Source: an uncultured Eubacteriales bacterium (GTDB lineage: Bacteria > Bacillota > Clostridia > Christensenellales > CAG-138). From it: DNA of 60,849 bases. Shown in pieces: positions 1 through 7,645 of the stretch. A model generated the notes under the pieces. The model was not told the DNA's origin, searched no databases, and saw nothing but the letters and a program-made list of their open reading frames with translations. The stretch's first letter is position 1; each line of letters starts with the position of its first letter. The stretch covers positions 1-60,849 of the forward strand of contig URSN01000001.1 of NCBI GenBank assembly GCA_900550525.1, read 5' to 3'. Both the position numbers and the translations under genes were made by a program.

Positions 1-8
1 TCTCTTGC

Positions 9-44
9 CGATTTTGGTGTGCAGCTCGCTGCACACCAAAATCG
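9..44. repeat. Perfect 17-bp inverted repeat with 2-nt loop at the window edge
   Basis: Positions 9-25 pair perfectly with 28-44, leaving only two bases between the arms. A flanking A/T run within the arms (TTTT and AAAA) could make it a terminator. The tiny loop and its place at the extreme end also fit a fold-back assembly artefact. Confidence 0.6.
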
Positions 45-170
45 CTCCAACGACTTGCCCATGCGCCCTCTTTCCTGCCTCTCTCCCAGAGAAAAACTTG
101 CCGCTTCCCTCTTTCCTCTCACTGTCCAATATGTTTGACAAACCTACAGGTTTGCGGCAACGGCGCTGGG

Positions 171-206
171 CAAAAAGAGAACCGCCATGGGTGTGAGACA
201 TGGCGG
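171..206 (-). terminator. Terminator of the molybdenum hydroxylase operon
   Basis: Read on the minus strand, an 8-bp perfect stem (182-189 with 199-206) is followed by a T-rich tail (complement of 171-180). It lies about 100 bases past the stop codon of the molybdopterin subunit gene. A second GC-rich 11-bp hairpin at 266-291 precedes it but has no T run. Confidence 0.6.
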
Positions 207-265
207 CTCCATCACAAGCCACTTGGAGGATTGCAGTCTTCAAACGCTTGTGAAGCCTGTACCGG

Positions 266-291
266 CCCGGCGCCGGATCACCGGCGCCGGG
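266..291. repeat. GC-only hairpin after the xdhA-like stop codon
   Basis: Positions 66-76 of the third hundred (266-276) pair perfectly with 281-291 around a four-base loop. It lacks a T tail on either strand. It may protect the operon mRNA 3' end, or assist the T-tailed hairpin further downstream. Confidence 0.5.
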
Positions 292-308
292 TTCAGTTTG
301 CAGTTCGG

Positions 309-2630
309 TCAGGCCTGCTGCGCCTTCTTCTCGCGAAGCGCCGCCAGCACCACTTCCGGCGTGAGCGGCATGCGCAGGAACCGGCAGCCGATGGCATTGG
401 CCACGGCGTTGGCGATGGCGGGCGCCCCCGGCACCATGACGATCTCGCCGATGCCGCGCGCGCCATACGGGCCGGTTGGCTCCGGCTTCTCCACGGCCTC
501 CACGATCATCTCGGGCATGTCGTCCATCGTGGGGATCTTGTAATCCACAAAGCTCGGGTTCAGGACGCGCCCTTCCTTGAGCTTGAGCTCCTCAAAGAGC
601 GCGGTGCCCAGCGCCTGTACCATGGCGCCCTCCGCCTGGCCCTCGTACATCTGCGGGTTGATGACCTTGCCCGCGTCGAACACGGACACCATCTTGAGCA
701 CGCGGATGTTGCCGGTTTCGGTGTCTACCTCCACCTCCGCGCCGTTGACGCCCATGCTCCAGAAGGCGACGGGCTTGGGCGACAGGCCGGTCTTGACGTC
801 CGCCGCGATGTTGTTCGGCACGGTGAACGCGCCGACGCCGATCATCGGCCCGCCAATGCCGCTCTGATCCGGCAGCGTGAGTCCCAGTGCAAACGTGCTG
901 ATCGGGACCTTCACATCGGGATAGAACTTGCGGCACACGCACCCATCCTCGAGATACAGGTCGCTCTTCCACGTGCCCAGTTTGATCTGCGCCAGCTCCA
1001 GGATCTTGTTGCGCAGGTCCTCGGCGGCCAGCTTCGTCGCGTTGCCCGCGCAATAGGTCGAGCGGGACGCCACGGTCTGCCATTCATACGGCGTATGGTC
1101 GGTGTCGCCCGTACGTACGGTGATCTTATCCGGGCTGACGGTCAGCGTCTCGGCGGCGATCTGCGCCATGACCGTGTCGCTGCCCTGGCCCATGTCGTGG
1201 CACGAGCACAGCAGGATGAACGTGCCGTCTTCGTTCATGCGGATGATGACGGAGCTGGCCACGTCCGTCGGCATCGAGGGCGCCTTCCAGCCGCCCGCCA
1301 GCCCCTTGCCGCGCAGCTTGGTGGGGCTGCCAGAGGGCTCGCACGGCTTGTCGTACTCGATCAGCTCCGCCGCGCGCTCCAGGCACTCCTGATAACCGGC
1401 CACTTCGATGACCTGGCCCGTGGCCGAGATGCCGCCCTCGCGGATGCCGTTGATGCGGCGCACGTCGAGCGGGGACATGCCCATTTCCTTGGCGATCATG
1501 TCGATGTTCTGCTCGATGGCAAAGTGGATTTCGCTCATGCCAAAGCCGCGGTACGGGCCGCCCACGGGATGGTTGGTATACACGCAGTAGCTGTCCGTGC
1601 TGATGTTCTCGATATCGTACGGACCGACGCAACCCCAGCCGGCCGCCTTGACGATGTTGACGCCGTACTCGGTGTACGCGCCGCCATCCCACGCCAGCGT
1701 GTTCTTGGAGCCGATGATCTTGCCGTCCTTGCGCATGGCGGTCTGGATGCGGATGTGCAGCCCCTGGCGCACATAGGCATACTGGAACTCGTCCTCGCGC
1801 GTGTAGGTCAGCTTGACCGGGCGGCCCGGACAACGCATGGCCAGCGGAATGACGATGCCTTCGAGCGTGGTGCCGGCCTTGCAGCCGAAGCCGCCGCCCA
1901 CCGCCTTGCTGATGACGCGGATCTTGTTGAGCGGGAAGTCGAACGTCTCCGCAAGCGCGCGCCGCACCGCAAACGGCGACTGGCACGCCGCCCAGATCGT
2001 CAGCTCGCCATCCGGCATGTACTGCGCGGTGCAGGCGTGCGGCTCGATGGGCACGTGCTGCACGTGCGGGATGTAGAAGCTGTTGTCAAACACGCGGTCC
2101 GCCTCCGCAAACGCGCGGTCTGCGTCGCCCTTGCGCAGGACGTAGTGGTGCGAGATGTTCGTCCCCTTTTCGGGATAGAAGATGGGCAGCACCTTGTAGG
2201 TGTGCAGGTCCGGATGGATGAGCGGCGCATCCGGCTTCATGCCGTCCAGCGCGTCGAACACCGCCGGCAGCTCCTCGTACTCCACCTCGATGAGCCGGCA
2301 GGCCTCTTCTGCGATCTCAAGGCTCTCGGCCGCCACAGCCGCGACCGGTTCGCCACGGAACTTGGCCGTGCCGACGGCCAGAAAGTTTTTGTCCTCCAGA
2401 TACAGGCCGCTGCGCTTTTTATAACACTCGCCGGTGATCACGCAGCGCACGCCCTCGAGCGCCTCCGCCTTGGAGGTGTCGATGGACAGGATCTTCGCGT
2501 GCGCATACGGGCTGCGCTTCACCTGTGCATACAGCGGACGCGAGAAACGGATATCGTCGGCAAACTGCGCGGTACCCGTGACTTTCTTGACGGCATCCAG
2601 CCGTTCTACGGATTGACCGACTACCTTCAT
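309..2630 (-). CDS. Xanthine dehydrogenase-family molybdopterin-binding subunit
   Basis: This is the large catalytic subunit of a three-subunit molybdenum hydroxylase, which oxidises a heterocycle or aldehyde with water and passes electrons to the Fe-S and FAD subunits. The 773 residues have the normal length for the separate subunit. Family marks are an EP motif at 196-197, GGGFG at 245-249, a PYRGFG segment, a GxGxxT motif, and the GIGE motif with the catalytic glutamate at about residue 729. The start overlaps the stop of the Fe-S subunit gene as ATGA, so translation is coupled. Substrate cannot be told from sequence: xanthine, hypoxanthine, nicotinate or another purine are all possible. 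No selenocysteine-related feature was seen. Confidence 0.93.
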   Translation of the reverse strand: MKVVGQSVERLDAVKKVTGTAQFADDIRFSRPLYAQVKRSPYAHAKILSIDTSKAEALEGVRCVITGECYKKRSGLYLEDKNFLAVGTAKFRGEPVAAVAAESLEIAEEACRLIEVEYEELPAVFDALDGMKPDAPLIHPDLHTYKVLPIFYPEKGTNISHHYVLRKGDADRAFAEADRVFDNSFYIPHVQHVPIEPHACTAQYMPDGELTIWAACQSPFAVRRALAETFDFPLNKIRVISKAVGGGFGCKAGTTLEGIVIPLAMRCPGRPVKLTYTREDEFQYAYVRQGLHIRIQTAMRKDGKIIGSKNTLAWDGGAYTEYGVNIVKAAGWGCVGPYDIENISTDSYCVYTNHPVGGPYRGFGMSEIHFAIEQNIDMIAKEMGMSPLDVRRINGIREGGISATGQVIEVAGYQECLERAAELIEYDKPCEPSGSPTKLRGKGLAGGWKAPSMPTDVASSVIIRMNEDGTFILLCSCHDMGQGSDTVMAQIAAETLTVSPDKITVRTGDTDHTPYEWQTVASRSTYCAGNATKLAAEDLRNKILELAQIKLGTWKSDLYLEDGCVCRKFYPDVKVPISTFALGLTLPDQSGIGGPMIGVGAFTVPNNIAADVKTGLSPKPVAFWSMGVNGAEVEVDTETGNIRVLKMVSVFDAGKVINPQMYEGQAEGAMVQALGTALFEELKLKEGRVLNPSFVDYKIPTMDDMPEMIVEAVEKPEPTGPYGARGIGEIVMVPGAPAIANAVANAIGCRFLRMPLTPEVVLAALREKKAQQA

Positions 2631-3103
2631 TTTTCGTATACCCCCTTGGCTGCAACGTCTTCAATGGCCTCGACGATCTTCTTGTAGCCCGTGCAGCGGC
2701 ACAGATTGCCGCTCATGGCGGTGGCGATCTCCTCGCGCGTGGGATGCGGGTTCTCCCGCAGCAGCGACTCCGCGCTCATGAGCATGCCCGGCGTGCAGAA
2801 CCCGCACTGAAGCGCCATGTGCTCGATGAAGGATTCCTGGAGCGGCGAGAGCTGGTCGCCCTTGGCCAGGCCCTCCACCGTCTCGATGTGCTTGCCGTTG
2901 AGCTCCGGCGCGAGGATCAGGCAGGCGTTGACCGCAAGCCCATCCATAATCACGGTGCAGGCGCCGCATTCGCCCGCGCCGCAGCCCTCTTTCGTGCCCG
3001 TCAGGGCCAGATCGTCGCGCAGCACGGAGAGCAGCGTACGGTTCGCCGGAACCGTCAGCTCCACCGGCGCGTCGTTGACATAAAATTTCACGCGATATTC
3101 CAT
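2627..3103 (-). CDS. Molybdenum hydroxylase (2Fe-2S) subunit
   Basis: This small electron-transfer subunit of the xanthine dehydrogenase family carries two 2Fe-2S clusters between the molybdenum site and FAD. The plant-type ferredoxin cluster uses Cys41, Cys46, Cys49 and Cys61. The second, helical cluster uses Cys100, Cys103, Cys135 and Cys137 (the last two as CRC). The 158-residue length is typical. It lies between the FAD subunit gene (12-nt gap upstream) and the molybdopterin subunit gene (ATGA overlap downstream), which is the usual order for this complex. Confidence 0.95.
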   Translation of the reverse strand: MEYRVKFYVNDAPVELTVPANRTLLSVLRDDLALTGTKEGCGAGECGACTVIMDGLAVNACLILAPELNGKHIETVEGLAKGDQLSPLQESFIEHMALQCGFCTPGMLMSAESLLRENPHPTREEIATAMSGNLCRCTGYKKIVEAIEDVAAKGVYEK

Positions 3104-3115
3104 GACCGTCCCTCC

Positions 3116-3946
3116 TTATGCCAGCTTGCCGAGCGCATCGCGCACGATGTAGGAAACCATGTCGAGCCGGTACTGCCGATCGGCGCGCACGTCGTCGATC
3201 GGGCTGACCTCTGTGGCGGCCAGCGCGGCGGCTTCGGCGATCAGCGCAGCGTCCAGCTTGCGGCCCTTCAGCAGCGCCTCGGTCTTGGGCAGGCGCAGCG
3301 GCGTGGGCGCCACGGAACCCATGGCCACGCGGTACTCGTCGCCCACCCGCAACACCGTGCCGCACACGGTGGACAAATCCACCTGGCTGCGGCGCGCAAT
3401 CTTGTAAAACTCGCCCTTGGCCTCGACACAGGGCACGCGGATGCCGGTCACGATCTCGCCCTCCTGCAAATCCACCTTGCGCACAAACAGGAGGAATTTC
3501 TGGATGGGCACTTCACGCTTGCCCGCAGGCCCGGCGATCTCCACGACCGCATCGTAGCAATACAGCGGCGTGGCCGTGTCCGCCAGCGGCGAGGCGTTGA
3601 CGATGTTGCCGATGCAGGTGGCGCGGTTGCGCACCTGCCGGCTGCCCACCGAAGCGGCCGCCTTGGCGAGCGTCGGATAGTGCGCGCGCACGTCGGCATT
3701 GGCTGCGATTTCGTTCATCGTAGCGAGCGCGCCGATATGCAGCCCGTCTTTCTCCGAAAACGTCACGCCGCCCAGGCCGGGAACGCCCTTCAGGTCAATG
3801 ACGTAGTCGGGCCGCATCAGATTGTCGCGCATGCGCACGACAATGTCCGTGGAGCCGGCCATCACAACGGCGGACGTCCCGTGCTGTTTTTTCAGGGCAA
3901 CAGCCTCCTCCAACGTCCGGGGGAGCAGGTACTCAAATGCTTTCAA
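3116..3946 (-). CDS. Molybdenum hydroxylase FAD-binding subunit
   Basis: This is the FAD subunit that reoxidises the complex with NAD or another acceptor. The protein has 276 residues and starts with the family-typical segment around FEYLLPRTLEEA. A PCMH-type FAD motif (AGSTDIVVRMRD, near residue 31) follows, then the CIGNIVNASPLAD segment, which corresponds to the usual TIGGNL-N-SP motif. The C-terminal CO-dehydrogenase flavoprotein domain follows. It sits directly upstream of the Fe-S subunit gene in the same operon. Confidence 0.93.
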   Translation of the reverse strand: MKAFEYLLPRTLEEAVALKKQHGTSAVVMAGSTDIVVRMRDNLMRPDYVIDLKGVPGLGGVTFSEKDGLHIGALATMNEIAANADVRAHYPTLAKAAASVGSRQVRNRATCIGNIVNASPLADTATPLYCYDAVVEIAGPAGKREVPIQKFLLFVRKVDLQEGEIVTGIRVPCVEAKGEFYKIARRSQVDLSTVCGTVLRVGDEYRVAMGSVAPTPLRLPKTEALLKGRKLDAALIAEAAALAATEVSPIDDVRADRQYRLDMVSYIVRDALGKLA

Positions 3947-3971
3947 TGGTCATTCTCCTTTCTCAGTGGGG

Positions 3972-4889
3972 TTATTTCACAAACTCTCGCTCCAGGATGC
4001 GCGCCGCGGTCTTCTCCAGCTCCCGCGCGAACCGGGCATAGCTGTCGACCAGCGACCGCGCCTCCTGCGTCAATTCACTCCCGCCGCCGGCCGTGCCGCC
4101 GAGCTTTCGGATGAGCAACGGCACGCCCAGCGCCCGCTCCGCCTCGCCCAGCAGCACCCAGGCGCGGCTGTAGGCCATGGGCAGCTCCGCACACGCCGCG
4201 CGCAGGGAACGGGCGCTCTCCACCGCGCGAAGCAGGCGGATCAGGCTCTCTTCCAGCACAAACTCTCCATAACAGAGCGACAACGACACGCGCGCCTTGT
4301 CCGGCACCGCCGGCGTGTGCAGCGCATGCGCCGCCGCCAGCCCCTCTTCGGTGTTGACCGCCATCAACACGCCCTGATCGTCCACCGGCACATGCGTGAC
4401 CAGCGCGTCGTTTTGCCGGATAAACCCGTTCAGCCCACGTTCGCCCCGAAACTCACGCAGCGCTTCATAGCACTCGCGTTTCACAAGCACGGGATGTCCC
4501 AGGCGCCGCCCGTGCTGCGGCACGGCGATGGGCGTCGGCGCCGCGAGCAACGCGCGCAGTGTATCCGCGTGCAGGTACGGCACGTCGCCCGGCGTAATCA
4601 GCATCGCGTCCGTCTCCTCGAGCAGATCCATGCCCAGCCAGATGGACTCGAGCATCCTGGTAGAAGCATATTGCCGGTTTCGCACGCAGATCACGCCGCT
4701 TCGCGCCAGATGCCGCTCCAGCAGCGCCGCGTGATACCCCGTCACGACGACAATCGGCTCGATCCCCAACCGCTGGAAGCCCTGGATCTGCCGCTTGATC
4801 ACAGATGTGCCGCCCACCTTGACCATGGGCAAAAACTGCTCGACCTCCGCGGGCACCCCCGCGGCCGCAATCAACGCACCGCAACGCAT
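3972..4889 (-). CDS. MobA-like nucleotidyltransferase fused to a ModE-type DNA-binding domain
   Basis: The first ~195 residues form a molybdenum-cofactor nucleotidyltransferase-like domain (LIAAAG near the start, then a TPGDVPY motif). Residues from about 199 on match the winged helix of ModE: a LLRAV helix, an SYSRAW-type recognition segment and a GGxxGGG-LT wing. No molybdate-binding TOBE domain follows. The fusion suggests a protein that handles cofactor nucleotide and also regulates the operon, which is inference. I chose the ATG at 4889 because GGAGG lies seven bases upstream; an ATG at 4895 overlaps the upstream stop but is too close to that site. Confidence 0.82.
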   Translation of the reverse strand: MRCGALIAAAGVPAEVEQFLPMVKVGGTSVIKRQIQGFQRLGIEPIVVVTGYHAALLERHLARSGVICVRNRQYASTRMLESIWLGMDLLEETDAMLITPGDVPYLHADTLRALLAAPTPIAVPQHGRRLGHPVLVKRECYEALREFRGERGLNGFIRQNDALVTHVPVDDQGVLMAVNTEEGLAAAHALHTPAVPDKARVSLSLCYGEFVLEESLIRLLRAVESARSLRAACAELPMAYSRAWVLLGEAERALGVPLLIRKLGGTAGGGSELTQEARSLVDSYARFARELEKTAARILEREFVK

Positions 4890-4891
4890 CG

Positions 4892-5497
4892 TCATCCCTC
4901 CTGCAGATAGTCGAGCACGCGCCGGTAATCGGCCGGCGTATCCACATCCAGACCGCATCCGGCGTCATCGGTGGGCACATACGCAATCCGCCCCTCCATT
5001 TCCCGGAACACGCCGCGCAGGCCGCCCTCGCCGGCATAGCCGGTCACCAGGTTGAAGCAGCGCCGGTGCAGCAGCGGCGGGTGCATCCGCCGCATCTCAC
5101 GGCTCGGAAACACCACATCCGCCCCCGTCTGCTCCATGCAGGAGAGCAAACGCGGCATCAACCGCGGCGATATCGCCGGCATGTCGGCCGGCAGCAGGAA
5201 AGCGGCGTCCGCATCCGTCTGCGTCGCAATATGGTCGAGTCCCAGCTGCACAGACGACAGCATATCCGCCGTCTGATACGCCGCATTGTATAAAAAACGA
5301 ACGTCCATATGCCGGAGCGCTTGCACCACCAGGTGCGCGCAATGGCCGACGACCACAAAATTTTCACGAATATTCGCTTGCAAACATGTGGAAAGGGTTC
5401 GTTCGATCATGGGTTTGCCGCCAATCGGCAACAACGGTTTGAACTGTCCCATGCGTTGGGAGAGGCCGGCCGCCATGATCAGGCCAACAGCTTTCAT
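4892..5497 (-). CDS. MocA/MobA-family molybdenum cofactor nucleotidyltransferase
   Basis: This NTP-transferase of 201 residues belongs to the MocA (molybdopterin cytidylyltransferase) group. The N-terminal nucleotide-binding loop reads LIMAAGLSQRMG with a following K (residues 6-20), and an LPADMP metal-binding motif lies in the middle. It is the first gene of the molybdenum hydroxylase operon. It probably makes the dinucleotide form of the cofactor that this enzyme family needs. Cytidylyl against guanylyl specificity cannot be decided by eye. Confidence 0.85.
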   Translation of the reverse strand: MKAVGLIMAAGLSQRMGQFKPLLPIGGKPMIERTLSTCLQANIRENFVVVGHCAHLVVQALRHMDVRFLYNAAYQTADMLSSVQLGLDHIATQTDADAAFLLPADMPAISPRLMPRLLSCMEQTGADVVFPSREMRRMHPPLLHRRCFNLVTGYAGEGGLRGVFREMEGRIAYVPTDDAGCGLDVDTPADYRRVLDYLQEG

Positions 5498-5646
5498 GAG
5501 AGGATACCTGTAGATGGTTTCATGTGTTCAGTTTGCCGCAAATGTGCTAAAAAGTCAATAGCGTTATTCTAAGAATGGAATATTGAAAATCCCTTGTTTT
5601 TCATGGCTTTCGTTATTTCAAATTTTATATAACGGATGCTACAGCA
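5498..5646. other. AT-rich upstream region of the molybdenum hydroxylase operon
   Basis: This 150-base gap is clearly more AT-rich than its neighbours and must hold the operon promoter on the minus strand. A TTGACT hexamer is present, but no convincing -10 element lies at the right distance. I therefore do not call a promoter. Confidence 0.4.
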
Positions 5647-5670
5647 CGAAAAAAGGCGCCTGTGCGCCTT
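5647..5670 (-). terminator. Rho-independent terminator of the 5693-6037 gene
   Basis: On the minus strand a 7-bp perfect stem (5653-5659 with 5664-5670) with a 4-nt loop is followed by six T residues. It lies just after the stop codon at 5693. Confidence 0.85.
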
Positions 5671-5692
5671 GCCGCGGCAATTGCGCCGCACG

Positions 5693-6037
5693 TCAAAACT
5701 CCGGGATGCTGTCGATCGGGCAGTTCCAGCTGTTCCGGACGCGGTGGTGTTCCACCCCCGCATAAAACGCACTCTCGCGCACGCGCATCACGCACTTGGG
5801 CGACGCGCGGAACGTGCCGTCCTGCCCAATCTCCGTAAAGATCAACAGCAGAGGTTCTTCATTGCCTTCCGGCCACCGCACGCGCACAAACACCAGCACG
5901 CGGCCATATGCATCCCGCTCCAGCTCCGCTATCTCGGGAAACGTCAATCCTTCCGCTCCGTCGCACAGGGCAGCAACCAGCGTTTCAACGGCGCATCGCA
6001 CGTTTGGCGCGGCCTCGCAGCCTCCATGTGTCAACAT
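5693..6037 (-). CDS. Hypothetical protein, 114 residues
   Basis: I do not recognise this protein. Evidence that it is real: a GGAGG site seven bases before the ATG at 6037, a promoter-like sequence upstream (6199-6227) and a clear terminator after the stop. The protein is acidic in its middle and shows alternating hydrophobic strands (VLVFVRVRW, LLLIFTEIG), which suggests a small alpha/beta fold. There is no signal peptide or membrane segment. An in-frame ATG at 6058 overlaps the stop of a possible 41-codon upstream gene and is an alternative start. Confidence 0.6.
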   Translation of the reverse strand: MLTHGGCEAAPNVRCAVETLVAALCDGAEGLTFPEIAELERDAYGRVLVFVRVRWPEGNEEPLLLIFTEIGQDGTFRASPKCVMRVRESAFYAGVEHHRVRNSWNCPIDSIPEF

Positions 6038-6054
6038 TGGCAATCCTCCCTCCG

Positions 6055-6180
6055 TCATTTCGCGCCTGCAGCAGCCATGCGCGCAGTCCTGTTGCCCTTT
6101 AGCACCGCCGTTCGTATGGCCACGCAGTCCCAACGGCTTGTCACAGGCGGCGCGGCAGTGGCTTCGCGCTGCTCCATCAT
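6055..6180 (-). CDS. Possible 41-residue leader or mini-protein
   Basis: A short frame begins MMEQREATAAP and ends with TGA overlapping an ATG of the next gene. An AGGAG site lies eight bases before the first ATG, and a good promoter lies just upstream. It is basic in its second half and matches nothing I know. It could be a leader peptide coupling translation to the 5693-6037 gene, or a chance frame. Confidence 0.35.
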   Translation of the reverse strand: MMEQREATAAPPVTSRWDCVAIRTAVLKGNRTARMAAAGAK

Positions 6181-6198
6181 AACCGCAACTCCTGTTTT

Positions 6199-6227
6199 AT
6201 GATAACATGCCATATGGCAGTTTGCAA
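6199..6227 (-). promoter_or_regulatory. SigA-like promoter with a palindrome in the spacer
   Basis: The minus strand reads TTGCAA, 17 bases, then TATCAT. The spacer contains a perfect 12-bp palindrome, TGCCATATGGCA (6208-6219), which could be an operator. It would drive the 41-codon frame and the 5693-6037 gene. Confidence 0.5.
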
Positions 6228-6322
6228 TTCGCGTGCCGGCCCTTCCCCATCCCGCGCCTTTGCTGCCGTTCCCTGGCAGGCGCGCGCCAGCCGTGTACTG
6301 GTATCACATAAACTTGGAAAAC

Positions 6323-6348
6323 GACAGACGGCAATTGCGCCGTCTGTC
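6323..6348 (-). terminator. Orphan terminator-like hairpin
   Basis: A perfect 10-bp stem (6323-6332 with 6339-6348) is followed on the minus strand by GTTTT. It lies beyond the att-like repeat at 6383-6400. If the cassette between the two repeats were removed, this hairpin would fall directly after the gene that ends at 7649. Confidence 0.6.
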
Positions 6349-6382
6349 CGCAAACATCCTGCATGGCACGCGTGTTGCAAGC

Positions 6383-6400
6383 CGGTTACTCCCACTCGAT
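6383..6400. repeat. Direct repeat copy 1 (att-like)
   Basis: This 18-nt sequence matches 7646-7663 at 17 of 18 positions in the same orientation. On the minus strand it reads as the end of a frame encoding IEWE and a stop, the same ending as many GuaA proteins. The two copies bracket the DUF3791/DUF3990 cassette. Confidence 0.6.
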
Positions 6401-6544
6401 TACGGGTTTGTGGCTTCTACTCTATGTAGTGGGATTGATTGAAGGATGTTATCAATATCTTGGGGCTTTATCTCTACTATTTTGTTTTCCGGGACTTTTT
6501 GCGCTCATTTTGCGGTCACAATGGCGGAAGCATCGGCTGTAGAT

Positions 6545-6763
6545 TCAGCGGCCGCCTTTCTCCTGATACTCGGCCTTCAGCTCGTCAGCCAAATAGGCGT
6601 CGCTCATGCAGTGTAGATCGGACACGCCCTCGCTGATGAGGCGGTAGATTTCGGAGCGATAGAAGAAATCCAGCGCGGCATCCAGGGTGAGCCCCGCTTT
6701 CTGCGCAAAGGTCTCCACCACCCGGGCATACTTTTTCTGCAGCAAAATCGGGTTGGCCGTCAT
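6545..6763 (-). CDS. DUF3791-family protein (third gene of cassette)
   Basis: This 72-residue protein matches the DUF3791 pattern: an N-terminal helix with a VVETFAQK segment, then DFFYRSEIYRLISEGVSDLHCMSD. It is soluble and mostly helical. Its start overlaps the DUF3990 stop as ATGA. The neighbouring first gene of the cassette belongs to the same family, so the DUF3990 gene is sandwiched. In sequenced Firmicutes these two families often sit together; a role as antitoxin or immunity partner is inference. Confidence 0.8.
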   Translation of the reverse strand: MTANPILLQKKYARVVETFAQKAGLTLDAALDFFYRSEIYRLISEGVSDLHCMSDAYLADELKAEYQEKGGR

Positions 6764-7230
6764 ACCGCTTCGCTCCCTTCAAAGCGCAGCCAGGACAGGG
6801 CGGCGTCCGTGCGGAAACACAGCTGCAGATTCGGCTGTTCATACCGCAGCCGCCGGATGGCTTCCGCCTTGTTGATGAGCTGGTCAAAGTAAAGTTCCAC
6901 CGTGTTGAAGACCTTGTCGTTGGCCACGCCGCCTTCGACAATGTCATAGTCAGACGTGTCTTTTCCGCTGCGGCAGCGCAGGATGAAATCCAGCCAGTCC
7001 TCCGAGTATGCATCAAAGCGCAGCGTTTTCAGTTCATCAAACGCACGCTCATCAAAAAGATACCGGGAGATCACGCCGTCTTTGCCCCGGCGCTTGAACT
7101 TACCGCACCACTTCACCGCCTGCTCATACAGCGGCGTGGTATAAAAGCCGCGGCCAAAATCCACATTGGGGCGGGAGCGCGTCAGGTCCGGCGCCGGGAT
7201 CTCCAGAGAAGAGCCGTGGTACAAAATCAT
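6760..7230 (-). CDS. DUF3990-family protein, ADP-ribosyltransferase-like fold
   Basis: The 156 residues begin MILYHGSSLEI. They contain FGRGFYTT near residue 28 and a late NxQLCFRT segment, which together resemble the three short motifs of PARP-like ADP-ribosyltransferases of the H-Y type. DUF3990 is usually placed in that superfamily. ATGA overlaps on both sides tie it to two DUF3791 proteins. A toxin-like or signalling transferase is likely, but target and activity are unknown. The start is fixed by the overlap with the upstream stop. Confidence 0.82.
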   Translation of the reverse strand: MILYHGSSLEIPAPDLTRSRPNVDFGRGFYTTPLYEQAVKWCGKFKRRGKDGVISRYLFDERAFDELKTLRFDAYSEDWLDFILRCRSGKDTSDYDIVEGGVANDKVFNTVELYFDQLINKAEAIRRLRYEQPNLQLCFRTDAALSWLRFEGSEAV

Positions 7231-7481
7231 ACCGCCACACCTTTCTCGCGCATCACCTGAAGGATATCGTCTACGATATAGTCCCTGCTCTGGGTGTGAA
7301 GAACGTCGTATTCCGGGACGATATAACTGTGCAGGATATCGCTCTGCCCGGTGAGCGCTGCGTAAACCCGCTGCGCATCCACCTGCAGCCGCTGGGCAAT
7401 GTTCTCTATGCAGAATATGGCAAATTCCAGTTCTTTGCCGCTCCGGATGCACGACTCACAGGACAATTTCTTCACCTCCAT
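7227..7481 (-). CDS. DUF3791-family protein (first gene of cassette)
   Basis: This small helical protein of about 84 residues has the DUF3791 features FAIFCIENIAQRL and DYIVDDILQVM. The ATG at 7481 overlaps its own GGAGGTG sequence and has no site upstream of it. A TTG at 7466 lies eight bases after that GGAGG and is probably the true start, giving 79 residues beginning at LSCESC. The DUF3990 gene overlaps its stop. It is the promoter-proximal gene, as is common for antitoxins. Confidence 0.78.
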   Translation of the reverse strand: MEVKKLSCESCIRSGKELEFAIFCIENIAQRLQVDAQRVYAALTGQSDILHSYIVPEYDVLHTQSRDYIVDDILQVMREKGVAV

Positions 7482-7508
7482 GTCTGAAATTTACCGATTT
7501 GCAATCAT

Positions 7509-7537
7509 AGTGTACCACAAAGCAAACGCATAGTAAA
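7509..7537 (-). promoter_or_regulatory. Promoter of the DUF3791-DUF3990-DUF3791 cassette
   Basis: The minus strand shows TTTACT, a 17-base spacer and TACACT with an upstream TG, so an extended -10. It lies about 30 bases before the first gene of the cassette. Confidence 0.6.
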
Positions 7538-7589
7538 CGGCCGGATGCCGTTGCTTCCGCGATGCGGGTATGTTGGTGGCGGACGCAGC

Positions 7590-7633
7590 AAAACGAAACG
7601 GGCGCCCAACGGCCCTGCGGCCATGGCGCCCGT
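7590..7633 (-). terminator. Terminator after the 7649-7978 gene
   Basis: A 9-bp perfect outer stem (7598-7606 with 7625-7633) and an inner stem are followed on the minus strand by TTCGTTTTG. It separates the gene ending at 7649 from the cassette promoter. Confidence 0.65.
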
Positions 7634-7645
7634 CCGATAGCGGCG

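Larger units (their letters stand above)
1..308. other. Non-coding left end of the window
   Basis: No convincing gene lies here. The stretch holds three hairpins, at 9-44, 182-206 and 266-291. It lies downstream of the minus-strand molybdenum hydroxylase operon, so it is its 3' untranslated and terminator region. Open frames crossing it lack ribosome binding sites and familiar sequence. Confidence 0.6.
6228..6544. other. Non-coding stretch with hairpin and att-like repeat
   Basis: No gene is seen. It holds a strong hairpin at 6323-6348 and one copy of a direct repeat at 6383-6400. Sequence 6402-6544 is AT-rich and lies downstream of the DUF3791 gene, and no clear terminator was found in it. 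Confidence 0.5.

Noticed and set aside
135..2687. A very long open frame (about 850 codons) on the plus strand across the molybdopterin subunit gene
   Set aside because: It is antisense to a clear enzyme gene, is rich in Arg, Ala and His as expected for a shadow frame in GC-rich DNA, and has no ribosome site or known motif.
5520..5640. TTGACT and TAGAAT hexamers upstream of the molybdenum operon
   Set aside because: They are not in a usable order and spacing on the minus strand, so no promoter was called.
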